Positions 8,786 to 17,985 of a stretch of DNA of 64,000 nucleotides are shown here, in pieces. A program made the translations under genes and the position numbers. How positions within the stretch are numbered: position 1 is the stretch's first letter; each line of letters opens with the position of its first letter. The stretch is from Conchocele bisecta (lineage: Eukaryota > Mollusca > Bivalvia > Lucinida > Thyasiridae), in assembly GCA_029237695.1 (NCBI GenBank), contig CM055269.1:27872956-27936955 (forward strand), given 5' to 3'. A model generated the notes under the pieces. It was not told where the DNA came from. It saw nothing but the letters and a program-made list of their open reading frames with translations, and ran no database searches.

Positions 8786-9217
8786 ATGGCTTCGATCGGA
8801 ATAATGATTGGTGGTGCACTCGTGAACGCATTGGCGTTCAGCGGTAGCAACTTTCTATTCTCGAAAATGAGAAGCTCGAACGCGGATGAGGAGCGCGAGC
8901 GTCACGATTTAGCTGTAGAACAACTCAATAGCGCAAAGGAAGCATGGTCGAAAAAACGAACCGCCCATCTGGACTGGGTCAACGAAGAGCTTCGCCGCGA
9001 GAATCACGCAACGCAAACTTTCCAGAACGTTGAAGAAGCCAACCGCGAGTACGAGCTGGCATATCCGCAGAAAAGTCTCTATCCGATGGATCCCGAGCCC
9101 CAACTTTCAGATTTCTATGTACCGCCAGAGGCCCAAAAAGACCGCGAGATCGCGTTCATCGTCGTGGGAATGTGTGTGGTGGGTTTCGTCGCCTACTATA
9201 TTCAATCGAAATTTTAA
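8786..9217 (+). CDS. Two-anchor coiled-coil membrane protein of Polintons
   Basis: 143 residues: an N-terminal hydrophobic segment (IGIMIGGALVNALAFSGSNF), a long charged helix about residues 33-85, a short PEPQLSDFYVPPEAQK linker and a C-terminal membrane segment (IAFIVVGMCVVGFVAYYI). The family is conserved among animal Polintons. The arrangement suggests a helical rod tethered at both ends, but the role is unknown. It is the last gene of the tightly packed block (7501-9217) and is followed by an AATAAA-like signal. Confidence 0.68.
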   Translation: MASIGIMIGGALVNALAFSGSNFLFSKMRSSNADEERERHDLAVEQLNSAKEAWSKKRTAHLDWVNEELRRENHATQTFQNVEEANREYELAYPQKSLYPMDPEPQLSDFYVPPEAQKDREIAFIVVGMCVVGFVAYYIQSKF

Positions 9218-9224
9218 TTTTTAC

Positions 9225-9275
9225 AAAATTAATAAAAAAAAAAAATTTTTTTTTATAAATATATATATAGAACGA
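9225..9275 (+). terminator. Poly(A)-signal-like AT tract after the membrane-protein block
   Basis: AATAAAA sits within an A/T-rich tract 10-20 bp after the stop at 9217, followed by a TATATATATAG stretch just before the next gene. It could serve both as 3' end signal and as TATA-like promoter. Confidence 0.4.
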
Positions 9276-9297
9276 TGTTAGTTGACTTTATTACGCT

Positions 9298-9615
9298 ATG
9301 ATCGATGTAGGCTACACTGCCCAAAAACATCGTATAGCTGGTGCAAAGAGTATGATTCGTCTGTCCCAAGATTCTCTCGAGACGTGACGCGAGGACGGAA
9401 AAGTGGCCACCCTTTTCGCAAAGCGGATGTTAGAATCCTCCTCAACTCCAATCGATTCCTCCGAGTTCTTTCAGAACTTAACCTCCAAATGTGATTGTAC
9501 TTCCAACAAAGGTTTATTATTAACGACGCAGTTACCGGACGAGCTGACGAGTGCATGTTGGAGATTGTCCGATATATTAGAATACTTCGCATACGGTGAA
9601 CACGCGCAAACTTGA
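9298..9615 (+). pseudogene. Small unrecognised Polinton protein with an in-frame stop
   Basis: One reading frame runs from ATG 9298 to a stop at 9613-9615 (about 105 codons), interrupted only by TGA at 9385-9387. Composition and GC content match neighbouring viral genes and not host DNA, which supports former coding. There is no recognisable domain. The C-terminal half has a Cys pair (TSKCDCTS) and a helical end (CWRLSDILEYFAYGE). The 3' end overlaps the integrase frame. Alternatively it could be a long leader of the integrase gene. Confidence 0.42.
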
Positions 9616-10627
9616 TACCAAACTAACGCGCACGCTGGCGAATACGTACTATAGCCCACGCGGCTACTGGAAGGGACTCGCGGCCATTAAGAACCTCGCG
9701 GCGGCGACCAAGGTTTCCGAAAACGCTGTCAAGGAATGGCTCAAGAAGCAGGCCATCTGGCAGATCTATTTACCCGCGCCTCGCAATATTCCGCGCCCGA
9801 AATTCGACGTGCCGGTGCCGAACCAAGTTCACCAAGCGGATCTCCTGTTTCTCCCTCAGGATCGCGTCGGTCGCAAAACGTACAAGTACGCGCTGACAGT
9901 CGTTGACGTAGCGAGTCGCTATAAGGGGGCTGAGCCGTTGGCCACTAGAGAGTCTAAGGAGGTGGCGGAGGCTCTTTCCCGAATATATAAGAAGAGTCCT
10001 CTGAATTGGCCAAATCTTCTCCAGGTCGATCCCGGCCGTGAGTTCATGGGCGCGGTCTCTCATCTATTGTCTAAGCACAAAGTTTCTATCAGACGCGGCC
10101 GCGTCAACATCCATCGGGACCAGGGGATCGTGGAGCGCTTCAATCGAACCCTGGCTGAGAGACTGTTCGGACACCAATACGCTAAAGAACTTGTAGACCC
10201 TCATTCGCGATCGATCGAGTGGGTGGCCAGACTGCCCGCCGTGGTCTCGGCACTGAACGGAGAGGTGACCAGATTGATAGGTAAGAAGCCCGTAGATGCT
10301 ATCAAGTTTAAAAGGGTGACGAGCAAGCCCTCTGCCGTCTCGCGCAGGCGACCTGTTGGTTTAGAGGAGCAGCAATCGGCGATTGCACTTCCATCGGATA
10401 TTGACGTCCGGTACCTCTATCAACCGGGAGAGCTCGAAGGTGGCAGCCGCCGCGCGAGTGATCCCGTGTGGTCTCTCAATGTATATCATATAGATCGATC
10501 TATTACCAAACCCGATGAACCCGTGCTCTAATATTTGGATGATGGGCCCTCTCGAGGGTTTGTTCGCGAAGAACTTCTTATGGTGCCTTCTGACACCCAG
10601 TTACCCCCGGATCGTCAGAGTCTTTAG
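9581..10627 (+). pseudogene. INT: Retroviral-type (rve) integrase, DDE triad intact, in-frame stop near C-terminus
   Basis: Integrases of this family insert the linear element into host DNA. Counting from GTG 9596, the catalytic residues are D82 (HQADLLFL), D145 (LQVDPGREF) and E180 (RDQGIVERFNR), with near-canonical D-to-E spacing. An N-terminal helical region (YYSPRGYWKGLAAIKNLAAA) precedes the core, and a chromodomain-like/basic region follows. An in-frame TAA at 10529-10531 cuts off the last ~32 codons, whose similarity continues to 10627. No in-frame ATG precedes the core: the frame opens at 9581 after a TAG, so the start is GTG, lost, or supplied by splicing. The 3' end overlaps the convergent polymerase by 3 bp. 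Confidence 0.84.
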
Positions 10628-13600
10628 AGAGGTTCCGTATGTATTCCGTCCGATAACACACGTCTTTTATCGTAGTACGCCGATAGTCCTAATTTTCGTT
10701 GACAGTACGTTTTCATAACGCCGTCTTTCATTTTAAATCCTCTATTTTGCGCTACATCTATAATGTGTTTTCCATCTTCTGTAGTTTCGCTTAGTACTCG
10801 TTTATATCTATCCCAATTTAAATCGTTAGTTCTCTTGGACATTCCTTTCGCGGAGTTTTTATTAATTGAATTAAATTTTTCTACTAAATAACACTTACTA
10901 GATAACGCTATCGCCCTATCTCCGCTAAATTCCATTTTGAAAAGTCCTGGTTCTCTAATACTCCATTTATCCCAAGCCAACCATTTCTTTTTTTCTTTTT
11001 CAAACTCGTCTAGTAAGTTAGGTCTAATCAATTCCTCTATCGTTTTTCCACTAACTCCTATATACATACTATCCGTGTCCATCTGTATTAATTCGAAGTC
11101 TTCTCTTTTTACGTATTTATCTAGAAATTCGTAGTAAAATTCCAACATTCTCAATTTAGCTAGTTGATAAACCGCTATTCCGCAGTGGAATGGTCTCTTT
11201 ACTGAGCACCGGGGTTTTCTTGAAGATATTTCGTACGCATCTCCTATCTCTTCCAAATCGTCAAAATACGCGGATCTTAATGCTTTGTCAACACATGTTT
11301 CGTCTCGCGTATATGTCGTATTTAAATGTCTCTCCGTTGCCTCTATCATTTTTCCGCACACGAGTTTCCTAATAATTTCATTATGTCGGCCACCGTTTCT
11401 TATTCGGTTCTACATCCCCCGTTCGTCTTGCGGCTGTAACTTCTTTAACGAACCATTCGAAGGGTTTACCACTAATATAATCTATAACACGATAAACTCC
11501 CGTTATTTCTAGGCCGTGTTTTAAATACCATTTCAACAGTGGCGCGTACAGCAATACTTTAGTGACCGACATAGATCCCACCAATTTTCTTCCGTTTCCT
11601 CTAGTTCGGCCAGTATCATTTAAATATTTTAACATGTGCGCGGGAACTTCATCAACCTCTACTTCTCTGTTTATAAAAAGTGGAGACATTTCGGAAAACT
11701 TATCTTTTAAGTTGCGTGGAACTTCTATATCCACCTCCGCAAACCCAAACCAGTCTCCGGATAAAACTCTTTTACTAAACTTTTTAATAAGTTTAGGATT
11801 ATGTGGGTTATTTATATGATGTATAGTTTCTTTCCCACACGGCATCTCTTTATTTAACGTAGATAAATATAACGCGCTTGCGTCGTACCCCAAAACAGCC
11901 TCGCAAGGTTTGGAACCCACTCTAATATTTGAAACACCGGCTTCCGCATATCGTATAAATACTATTGATGGACCACCAACTAGAGCGTCTTTCATCATTT
12001 TGTATGTTTCTTCTTTCGGTGCGCATAGAGCATCCTCCGGTATAATCGTCTTTGAAGATTTTTGTTCTTTAATGGTTCCTCTCAATAAATATTGTATAGC
12101 CACACCCGGTAGTGTTACCGCGTCTTTGAAGATATCTACACCCCTGTGTTTATAAAATTCACACATTTTTCCCACAGCTTCTAGGAACGGTGCTACATCT
12201 AAATCGTTATAATATTTCAACCAATCTCTGAAAGTTTTCATATTATTTTCTTCGAAAATTCTACGACATTTACTTAATTCTGTTTCGTCTAGTAACATTT
12301 TCCCAGATAGTTTGGAATACCAATTCTCTATATCCGGTAGTCCCGGGTAATCCAGCTTGTCTGTAAAATCGAACCACTCGTAAGGAAAGAAAGATTTCTG
12401 TCCTTTGCATTCGTAGGCTTTTATCCAACTATCGTAACTTACACCGGGTCCTAGATAAAGTATTACATCAAGAAATCTAAACTCCGGAGTAAATAGAAAT
12501 ATTGTCGCGCTCGCCATTTTTCCAACCATTACTTTCTTCGTTGTTGATGACAGTTCACCTACTAAATATTTCTTTATTAAGTTTATATCGTACTTACTGC
12601 TGTTAAAACCTATAACCGGTACTTGATCTATTCACTGTTCGATCTGGGCGATTTGTTTTTCGCGTAAATATTCCGTATTAAATTCGTATCTTGACCATAC
12701 TTCTTCTCTTATAGCTTTTCCCCTGACTTTCAAATCTTCTGCGAATTTTTCTATAAGTTTTGCGGGATCTTTATCACAAATATGAGTTACCGTTCCTGAG
12801 AAATTATCTCCTATACTAACGCTTACCGGAACGTGCTCAGCTTCGTACTCTAAACTATTACCGGTAGTTTCAACTTCTGGCTGAAGATACGCCTCAAAAT
12901 CGTATACTATCTGATATGGATAAAGAGTAGTGTCGCAACCGATCTTTATATCTTTACCCGTTCTTCGAAATTCGCATTCCCACATAACTACTAGGTTGAA
13001 TTCTTTTCTTTTTCTAATAACTTTATCTCTTCTCATTGTGGATGCGCGTTCTTCTTTTTTATGCTTTGCATGAATCTCACACCCGTGCCAGTAACAGCCG
13101 TGATATTGATATACGGTATTGGTTTCTGGACAGTATCCATCTACCGGAGCTCCTAAAATCCATATTTCACCTCCGTGTCCGCACTGTTCGTGGTGAATGT
13201 GAATTCCCTCCCGCTTTTCCACAGAGTACATCCAATCGATCGCACCATAACTGTTAGAACCTTTTGGGTAGAACGCTTTCTCGAACGACGAACGAGGGCG
13301 CTCTAAATAATTACCATCACATATTACTTTTGTCTCACCTCTCATACATATTGGTCTGTGTCTCTTCATATTACTCGCTTTCGTGAATTTCTGTTTGCAA
13401 TTATCGCAGGCGTAAATTTTAGATAGGTTTTTTAGGTTTTTTATCAGAAATGCGTGATTATTAAACAGTCCTATTGTCATTGGTTTATTACCTATTGCAT
13501 CATAGTGCGCTGGTACCTTTTTCAACCACCATAAGTCACATTTGGTGGGTTGATATACTTCTATACCAATTTTAAAAAACTCTTCAACCTTTTTCAGATC

Positions 13601-14562
13601 GGAAAAAGGAATTGGTGAAACCACATTACTACCGAAATATTGCTTACTAAGTTCTTTCGCTTTTTCTGTACATCTGTCAGGTCTGATCTTTTTATCAAGG
13701 TGCATAGCTAGACACCTGAACAGACAAAGGTCGTCATTATACTTATCTAAAGAATACATACCTTTTCTATTCCTCAACCATTCTGGAAGTTCTCCTCCCG
13801 CCGCTTCTTTGGATTGTAGTCCCAAATCTATTCCCCTACTGCCCTGTATTAACTTTACAAAAAAAAAACCTCTACCCATCTTACAAAATTCCACTTTGTA
13901 TTCGGTCTGTCTATTTTATCGGACATTATTCGTGTTTGCTCCTTATCTGACAACCATTTTTTAACGGTTTTCATTGATGATAGTGGTTCGCTACCACCGA
14001 GATTTTTGTGAAATATTATAGTTTTAGGTTTTCCATTTTTAGTTTCCTCCATATGTTCTAGCTTGTAAGAATATGAATATCTCAAATAAAAATTTGTTGT
14101 TAGATACGGAGCGAGTTTATCGGACATGCGTTCAGACTCGTTGATGTCAATGTTTTTACGAAAGGATAATGTAACTACCCGTCTTCCCTTTTCTACCTTT
14201 TCCAATGTTTCATCGTGAGCCCCCAATATTTCTTCACCTTTTTCCACAATCGCGCGAACGATAGATTTTTTCTTATTATTTGGGCCACCTGTGCGTCTAA
14301 TTTGGGATGTGCTTGAAGGTTTGATTACACTGGCCCTTAACCCCGCAATACTTTCTTTTTGAATTCTGTTACCAACTTCTTCCGCTAGTGAGAGGTCTTT
14401 AAAGGCTCCTCGTTTGTGGGCGCGGGTAAACCGCTTCATAAACGCCTCATTCTTTGTGGAGTTTATAAGATTTGTCAACCCCCTAACTCTCAACCGTTTA
14501 CTATAAGTAATCCCTAGAGATTCGGCTTCTCTTCTCAAACTTTCGATTTCTGGCGTTATCAT
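10624..14562 (-). pseudogene. POLB: Protein-primed-type family B DNA polymerase, multiply broken
   Basis: The start is ATG 14562 (MITPEIESLRREA). Order: a basic N-terminal domain; a Cys-Cys-His-Cys finger-like unit (CDNCKQKFTKASNMKRHRPIC split over 13330-13420); a YQYHGCYWHGC endonuclease-like motif; exonuclease motif I (VYDFEAYL); exonuclease motif II (VIGFNSSKYDINL, about 12590); polymerase motif A (GYDASALYLST); motif B region (11360-11400); motif C (MDTDSMYIG). Breaks: a frame change at an A10 run (13859-13868), TGA at 12632-12634, and two single-base frame changes at about 11395 and 11363 flanking motif B. Catalytic residues themselves are retained. It would replicate the element; this copy cannot give one continuous product as sequenced. 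Confidence 0.86.
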
Positions 14563-14578
14563 ATTTTCTGTAATATAA

Positions 14579-14650
14579 CCTATGAGATTTATCTGTTCAA
14601 TTGGACATGAAAAATTTACACATGATGTTTTTTCATGTCCAATTAAACAA
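14579..14650. promoter_or_regulatory. Palindromic divergent promoter with ATCTGTTCAATTGG motif
   Basis: The region lies between polymerase (minus, 14562) and zinc-finger gene (plus, 14678). GTTCAATTGGACATGAAAAA (14595-14614) is mirrored by its near reverse complement at 14627-14647. The 25 bases 14580-14604 match 15351-15375 in the right terminal repeat with one difference. It is followed by a TATATATATACA stretch before ATG 14678. Confidence 0.6.
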
Positions 14651-14677
14651 ACATATACATATATATACAAAAAAAAA

Positions 14678-14986
14678 ATGCAGTGTGCTACTTGTTGTAA
14701 GACTTTTGCTTGTAAAGACTATCAACGAAGACATATATCGAGACGTAGAAAGTTTCCTTGTGTCGCCCCACAATTGCAATGCCCCAGATGCCCCTGTAAG
14801 TTCGTTAGTGCCCAAATTCTTTGTAGACATAAGCAACTACGCTACCCTGTGGCTATGGGGGAACGTGGTAGACTGGAGCTGGTAGAATTAGTTGCTGATC
14901 TGCGAAATAAATTAGCTATAGTGGAGGAGGAAAATGCCGTGTTGGAAAATAAACTACCGCACGCGGACGCTTTGAAATTGCATTAA
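14678..14986 (+). CDS. Small zinc-finger / leucine-zipper protein
   Basis: 102 residues from ATG 14678, chosen because upstream codons lie in the palindromic promoter. Two C2H2-like units occupy residues 3-27 (CATC, then HISRR, C) and 35-57 (CPRCPC, then LCRHKQLRYP). A leucine-rich helix follows at residues about 66-95 (LVELVADLRNKLAIVEEENA). This layout suggests a DNA-binding dimer, perhaps a regulator of the element acting on the adjacent palindromic motif. Similar small zinc-finger proteins occur in Polintons and other large DNA viruses; the target is unknown. No break is seen. Confidence 0.62.
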   Translation: MQCATCCKTFACKDYQRRHISRRRKFPCVAPQLQCPRCPCKFVSAQILCRHKQLRYPVAMGERGRLELVELVADLRNKLAIVEEENAVLENKLPHADALKLH

Positions 14987-15010
14987 TGATTTCTTCTAAT
15001 AATTTCTTCG

Positions 15011-15238
15011 TTAAAAACAATATCGAACCGTAAATGAATCGTTGATTTTAAACGGTTTTATAATAATATCATTTTTCGGTAGTGTTTCTCCGATCCTATT
15101 TAATCGCTTCATTTCGTGAATTTGATCCTTGTACCAGCGACACAACTGCCGGTATAATATTGTAAATGCAACGTTTTTATCGGAGCGTAATAAATTACGT
15201 TGATATTTCATGTATTCTATATTGCATATTATTCTCAT
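15011..15238 (-). CDS. Possible small basic protein near the right terminus
   Basis: 75 codons, Lys/Arg/Ile-rich, with possible starts at 15238 or 15211. No domain is recognised. It is supported only by an open frame in the space between the zinc-finger gene and the terminal repeat. AT-rich DNA produces such frames by chance, so this is weak. Confidence 0.25.
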   Translation of the reverse strand: MRIICNIEYMKYQRNLLRSDKNVAFTILYRQLCRWYKDQIHEMKRLNRIGETLPKNDIIIKPFKINDSFTVRYCF

Positions 15239-15354
15239 TTTAAAGTGTTTTAATGTTGTAGAAACACCTTAATATTCTTTAACAGCGTTATAAGATTCCA
15301 TATGTTTGCGTATTATATTATCCATTTTGTTATAGTATTTTTGTTATAAACTAT

Positions 15355-15493
15355 GACATTTATCTGTTCAATTGGAAAAAACATGATGTATTTATGAGAC
15401 CAATTGTCACGTTTTTTGTGTTGGTGACCAGTTTGTGCTATTGGACGAAACGGTGTTTTTCGGGGGGCGGTGGAGTAGTATATAGGGCGGAGA
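15355..15493 (-). repeat. Right terminal inverted repeat of the Polinton
   Basis: Reverse complement of 1-140: 38 of the outer 39 bases match, followed by patchy similarity including CCAATTGTCACG and ATCTGTTCAATTGG. The outer tip GGAGA ends at 15493 and is directly followed by a perfect 8-bp hairpin stem. Confidence 0.83.
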
Positions 15494-15542
15494 AATGATA
15501 CCACCGTTGGGTTGTATCATTTTGACTCCCTATATACTACTC
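15473..15542. repeat. 70-bp palindrome spanning the right tip
   Basis: Arms 15473-15505 and 15510-15542 pair at 28 of 33 positions around a GTTG loop, including AATGATAC/GTATCATT. The outer 15 bases of the left arm are the terminal-repeat tip sequence, so the right arm is an inverted second copy of the tip. Confidence 0.85.
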
Positions 15543-15716
15543 TATGGTTTTGTTGTTTAATGAATTTTAATTGCATTTTGTTTGCTGTTTTTGCTAGTGG
15601 ATTGTACTTAACCCTGACAATTCTGAATTAAATGTTGTCATATCCTGTATTTTTTTCTATTTTGCATTTTACAAGATGAAAACATGTTTGGCAGCACATG
15701 TGAATCATCTCTTATC
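15543..15716. other. Host flank, no gene
   Basis: AT-rich sequence with nothing recognisable between the Polinton end and the first foldback repeat. Confidence 0.5.
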
Positions 15717-16340
15717 GGTATTTGTGGTTGTGATTGGGGCTTATGGGTTTTTGCGACGAGTGTAAATCCAGATCAGCCTGTGCATCCGCACAGTCTGATC
15801 AGGATCTGCACTATTCGCCATTTCATTAATGAAACACCCGCCATGCTTCTAGCAAGCAATATACATGTACATGTATATCATTATTGTTTTACGTATTTTC
15901 GTTTCCCATTGAAACACAATGGAACGCAAGACGTCAATAATTTTCCATATTGACGTCTTGTGAGTTCATATTGGTCAGTGCCGGAACTACGTTCCAGATC
16001 GCAAAATAGTTCCTTCTAAATCGCCACTAATTTGTTAGTTTAAACAATATTTATTCGACACTAATTTGTTTATTTTATTTATATTTCGTATATTTTTTGA
16101 AGTGCATACAAATTGCGAATGATGTACGTATATAATAAAAAAGTTATTTGATTTGTATGTGGATATATGCAACTTTAGGAGCGCAATATCGTTGCGCTGC
16201 TGAACGAGTGGCATATATCCACATACAAATCAAATAACCTATAACAATCAGGCTTCAGAAGAGTGTTAATTGATCAGGAGCTACACTGGCACTGGTCATA
16301 ATCCAATAACGCCCATTTCTCCCGTCACTACCACATACAT
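15717..16340 (+). repeat. Foldback MITE family E, split by an inserted hairpin element
   Basis: The left part (GTTGTGATTGGGGCTTATGG, then CAGATCAGCCTGTGCATCCG) and right part (GATCAGGAGCTACACTGG, then CCCATTTCTCCCGTCAC) match the two ends of the uninterrupted copy at 28149-28388. Unrelated hairpins (15925-15962 and 16143-16238) lie between them. Confidence 0.6.
16143..16238. repeat. Perfect 28-bp inverted repeat hairpin
   Basis: Arms 16143-16170 and 16211-16238 are exact reverse complements (core TTTGTATGTGGATATATGC) with a 40-base loop that has its own short stem. It is probably a tiny foldback transposon. Confidence 0.8.
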
Positions 16341-16504
16341 ATATATGGTCGGCCTCCAACCTCCCCTCACAGCCGCCCTGTCTCCGCCAAGTAGGTTCCG
16401 CATTAGTTGCGAACGGTAAATCTTGCAATCTACTCCCGTACCCTTGCACGAGTTACCTTCGCAACTAGTTCCGCATAGAATTAGCAAAATATCAAATAAT
16501 AAGA

Positions 16505-16665
16505 TTAACGATACTTCATAAACCACAAACTCACTCTTCCAACATTTCGGCCCAAGGTCTGTATCAAGGAATCGGTGTCTACATTTAGTTATTAATAATT
16601 CCTTGATAAAGGCCTTGGACCGAAACGTTGGAACTGTGGGTTCGTGGTTTATGAAATATCGTTAA
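16505..16665. repeat. Imperfect inverted repeat
   Basis: Left arm words CATAAACCACAAACTCAC and CCAACATTTCGGCCCAAGG pair with CCTTGGACCGAAACGTTGG and GTGGTTTATGAAATATCGTT on the right. A degenerate foldback element. Confidence 0.6.
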
Positions 16666-17271
16666 AAATCGCATTACTGTGGAAACTTGCAAATAATAAT
16701 TGTATTTTTTTGGTTTGTTGTTTTGCTTAATTATATTTATTTCCAGTTATTGTTTCGTTTAATGAACAATAATTCTTTTTTTCATTTGTGGTTTTGTTTA
16801 ATGAATTAAATATATTTTCAATTTATTGTTAATATGCACTGATCAAAAAATGTGTACAGATGGAGTACCTGATATAATAGTTTATTATAGTCTTCAAATT
16901 ACATGTTTAATGGTTTTACCTTCAACATACCAATTTAATTACTAAATGTTTGAGTACTCCTCTGTGAATTATTGTATAGCCTTATGGGCTTTGCGACCAA
17001 CGTAGACCCAGATCAGCCAGCATATTTGATCAGGGTCTACACCATTCAATCGGAGAAACAACCATATCTTGTTTGACAAACAATGTAGATCTTTATCAGA
17101 CTGCAGCCGTGTGCTAGCATATCAGGATATAGACTGGCCACAAATGTCATAAGACCCATATATCCATCACATATGAGACAATGCTGATAATTTCTGTTAT
17201 GAGGTTACACTACACATTAATCGGCATTAATCTTGCCCAGATTATCAACGTCTTAACATTACAATTCGCAA
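16666..17271. other. No gene; diverged family E foldback at about 16975-17165
   Basis: AT-rich DNA. The second half holds a decayed E-type repeat (GACCAACGTAGACCCAGATC on the left, GGCCACAAATGTCATAAGAC on the right). Confidence 0.5.
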
Positions 17272-17533
17272 TCAAACCAATTTGATTGTCTGATCCTGAG
17301 CTGTAGCACAACTCATGCCGAGCCAGTCAAGCTGTTCGACTTCAAGCACAATATTCAAGTATTTTGCAATACATAATTGACAAATGTTGGCAAGATTAGC
17401 ATAGACGGATGTGTACTGGGTAGAACCAGCAGTCATACAATTTTGAAGCTCCTTATACTCTTTGTATGCACGGTGTTTACGACCAATCGCTATGGATGTG
17501 CAATACATAATGTCAGGTTCGGGCGGCAGACTT
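17272..17533 (-). CDS. Candidate exon 2 of a small cysteine-rich secreted host protein
   Basis: An open frame of about 87 codons to TGA at 17272. It contains YC, NC, ICQLC and SC cysteines and has non-repetitive, coding-like composition. A pyrimidine-rich tract with AG lies upstream at about 17534-17560 on the minus strand, suiting a splice acceptor. It follows candidate exon 1 (17650-17817), which has a signal-peptide-like start. The second copy of the region begins inside this exon (31232), because the scaffold gap cuts it. No family is recognised; the gene model is inference. Confidence 0.35.
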
Positions 17534-17649
17534 GCTAACATTGCAAGAAAATAAGAAATAAAAGCCCAAATTTAAAATGTATTCAGTTCATTATCTTGGA
17601 GTTGGCAATTTCATGTCGTTTTTAGCTGGACACAACTACTCAAGAATCA

Positions 17650-17817
17650 GTTTCCTTTTTGACAAGTAAAACAACCAGTTATTGCCGAATGGTTTCCATG
17701 CCGCTGTATACATCGCATACATGTTGAACCTGATGAAAACTGCTTGTCCAGAAATGACACGACGGCCAAGCAAGAATAACCAGAGAATAGCAAGATGGTA
17801 ATGCATTCCCAGCGCAT
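17650..17817 (-). CDS. Candidate exon 1 of the cysteine-rich secreted protein
   Basis: ATG 17817 opens a frame with an N-terminal hydrophobic signal-like segment (ITILLFSGYSCLAVVSFL) followed by CMRC and CFTC pairs. The same exon in the second copy (31405-31587) has one extra base near the 3' end, which changes the downstream frame, so one of the two copies has an indel there. The donor site is uncertain (GTAGTT just downstream). Confidence 0.33.
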
Positions 17818-17914
17818 AGTGAAAGTAAGAGACATTTATGTCACTACATGCATACCGCCCAACTCTCAAAATACTTTTTTTCTATATTTGTTCAGTAATG
17901 CACTTAGTGAAACC

Positions 17915-17985
17915 TCTCTAAACCGGACACCCTGGAAAGCCCCCAGGGTATCCGGTTTAGATAGGTTCCACTGTACAAACATACA
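17915..17985. repeat. Small foldback repeat (CTCTCTAAACCGGACACCCT family)
   Basis: Inverted arms around AAAGC: CCTCTCTAAACCGGACACCC pairs with GGGTATCCGGTTTAGATAGG. Related single arms recur at 58088 and 58206, so it is a dispersed family. Confidence 0.7.

Larger units (their letters stand above)
1..15493. mobile_element. Polinton/Maverick (adintovirus-like) endogenous element, decayed
   Basis: The element is bounded by terminal inverted repeats (the left begins at base 1, the right ends at 15493). It encodes the hallmark Polinton set: family B DNA polymerase, retroviral-type integrase, FtsK/HerA-type packaging ATPase, major capsid protein, penton-like minor capsid protein and several small membrane proteins. 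About 15.5 kb is within the usual 15-20 kb for the group. Core genes carry frameshifts at 4064-4068, 5679-5684, 13859-13868 and two near 11360-11400. In-frame stops lie at 6092, 6768, 9385, 10529 and 12632. No adenain-like protease was found. The target-site duplication cannot be assessed because the window starts at the left tip. Confidence 0.88.

Noticed and set aside
6768..12634. Recoding of TGA as an amino acid in the Polinton (three in-frame TGA: 6768, 9385, 12632).
   Set aside because: TAG (6092) and TAA (10529) stops and frame changes also occur, ordinary TGG codons are used throughout, and the genes' own ends use TGA. Decay is simpler.
13859..13868. Programmed frameshift at the A10/T10 run in the polymerase gene.
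   Set aside because: Other frame changes lie in unrelated homopolymers and in non-homopolymer sequence, and no conserved slippery-site context is evident; error or mutation is more likely.
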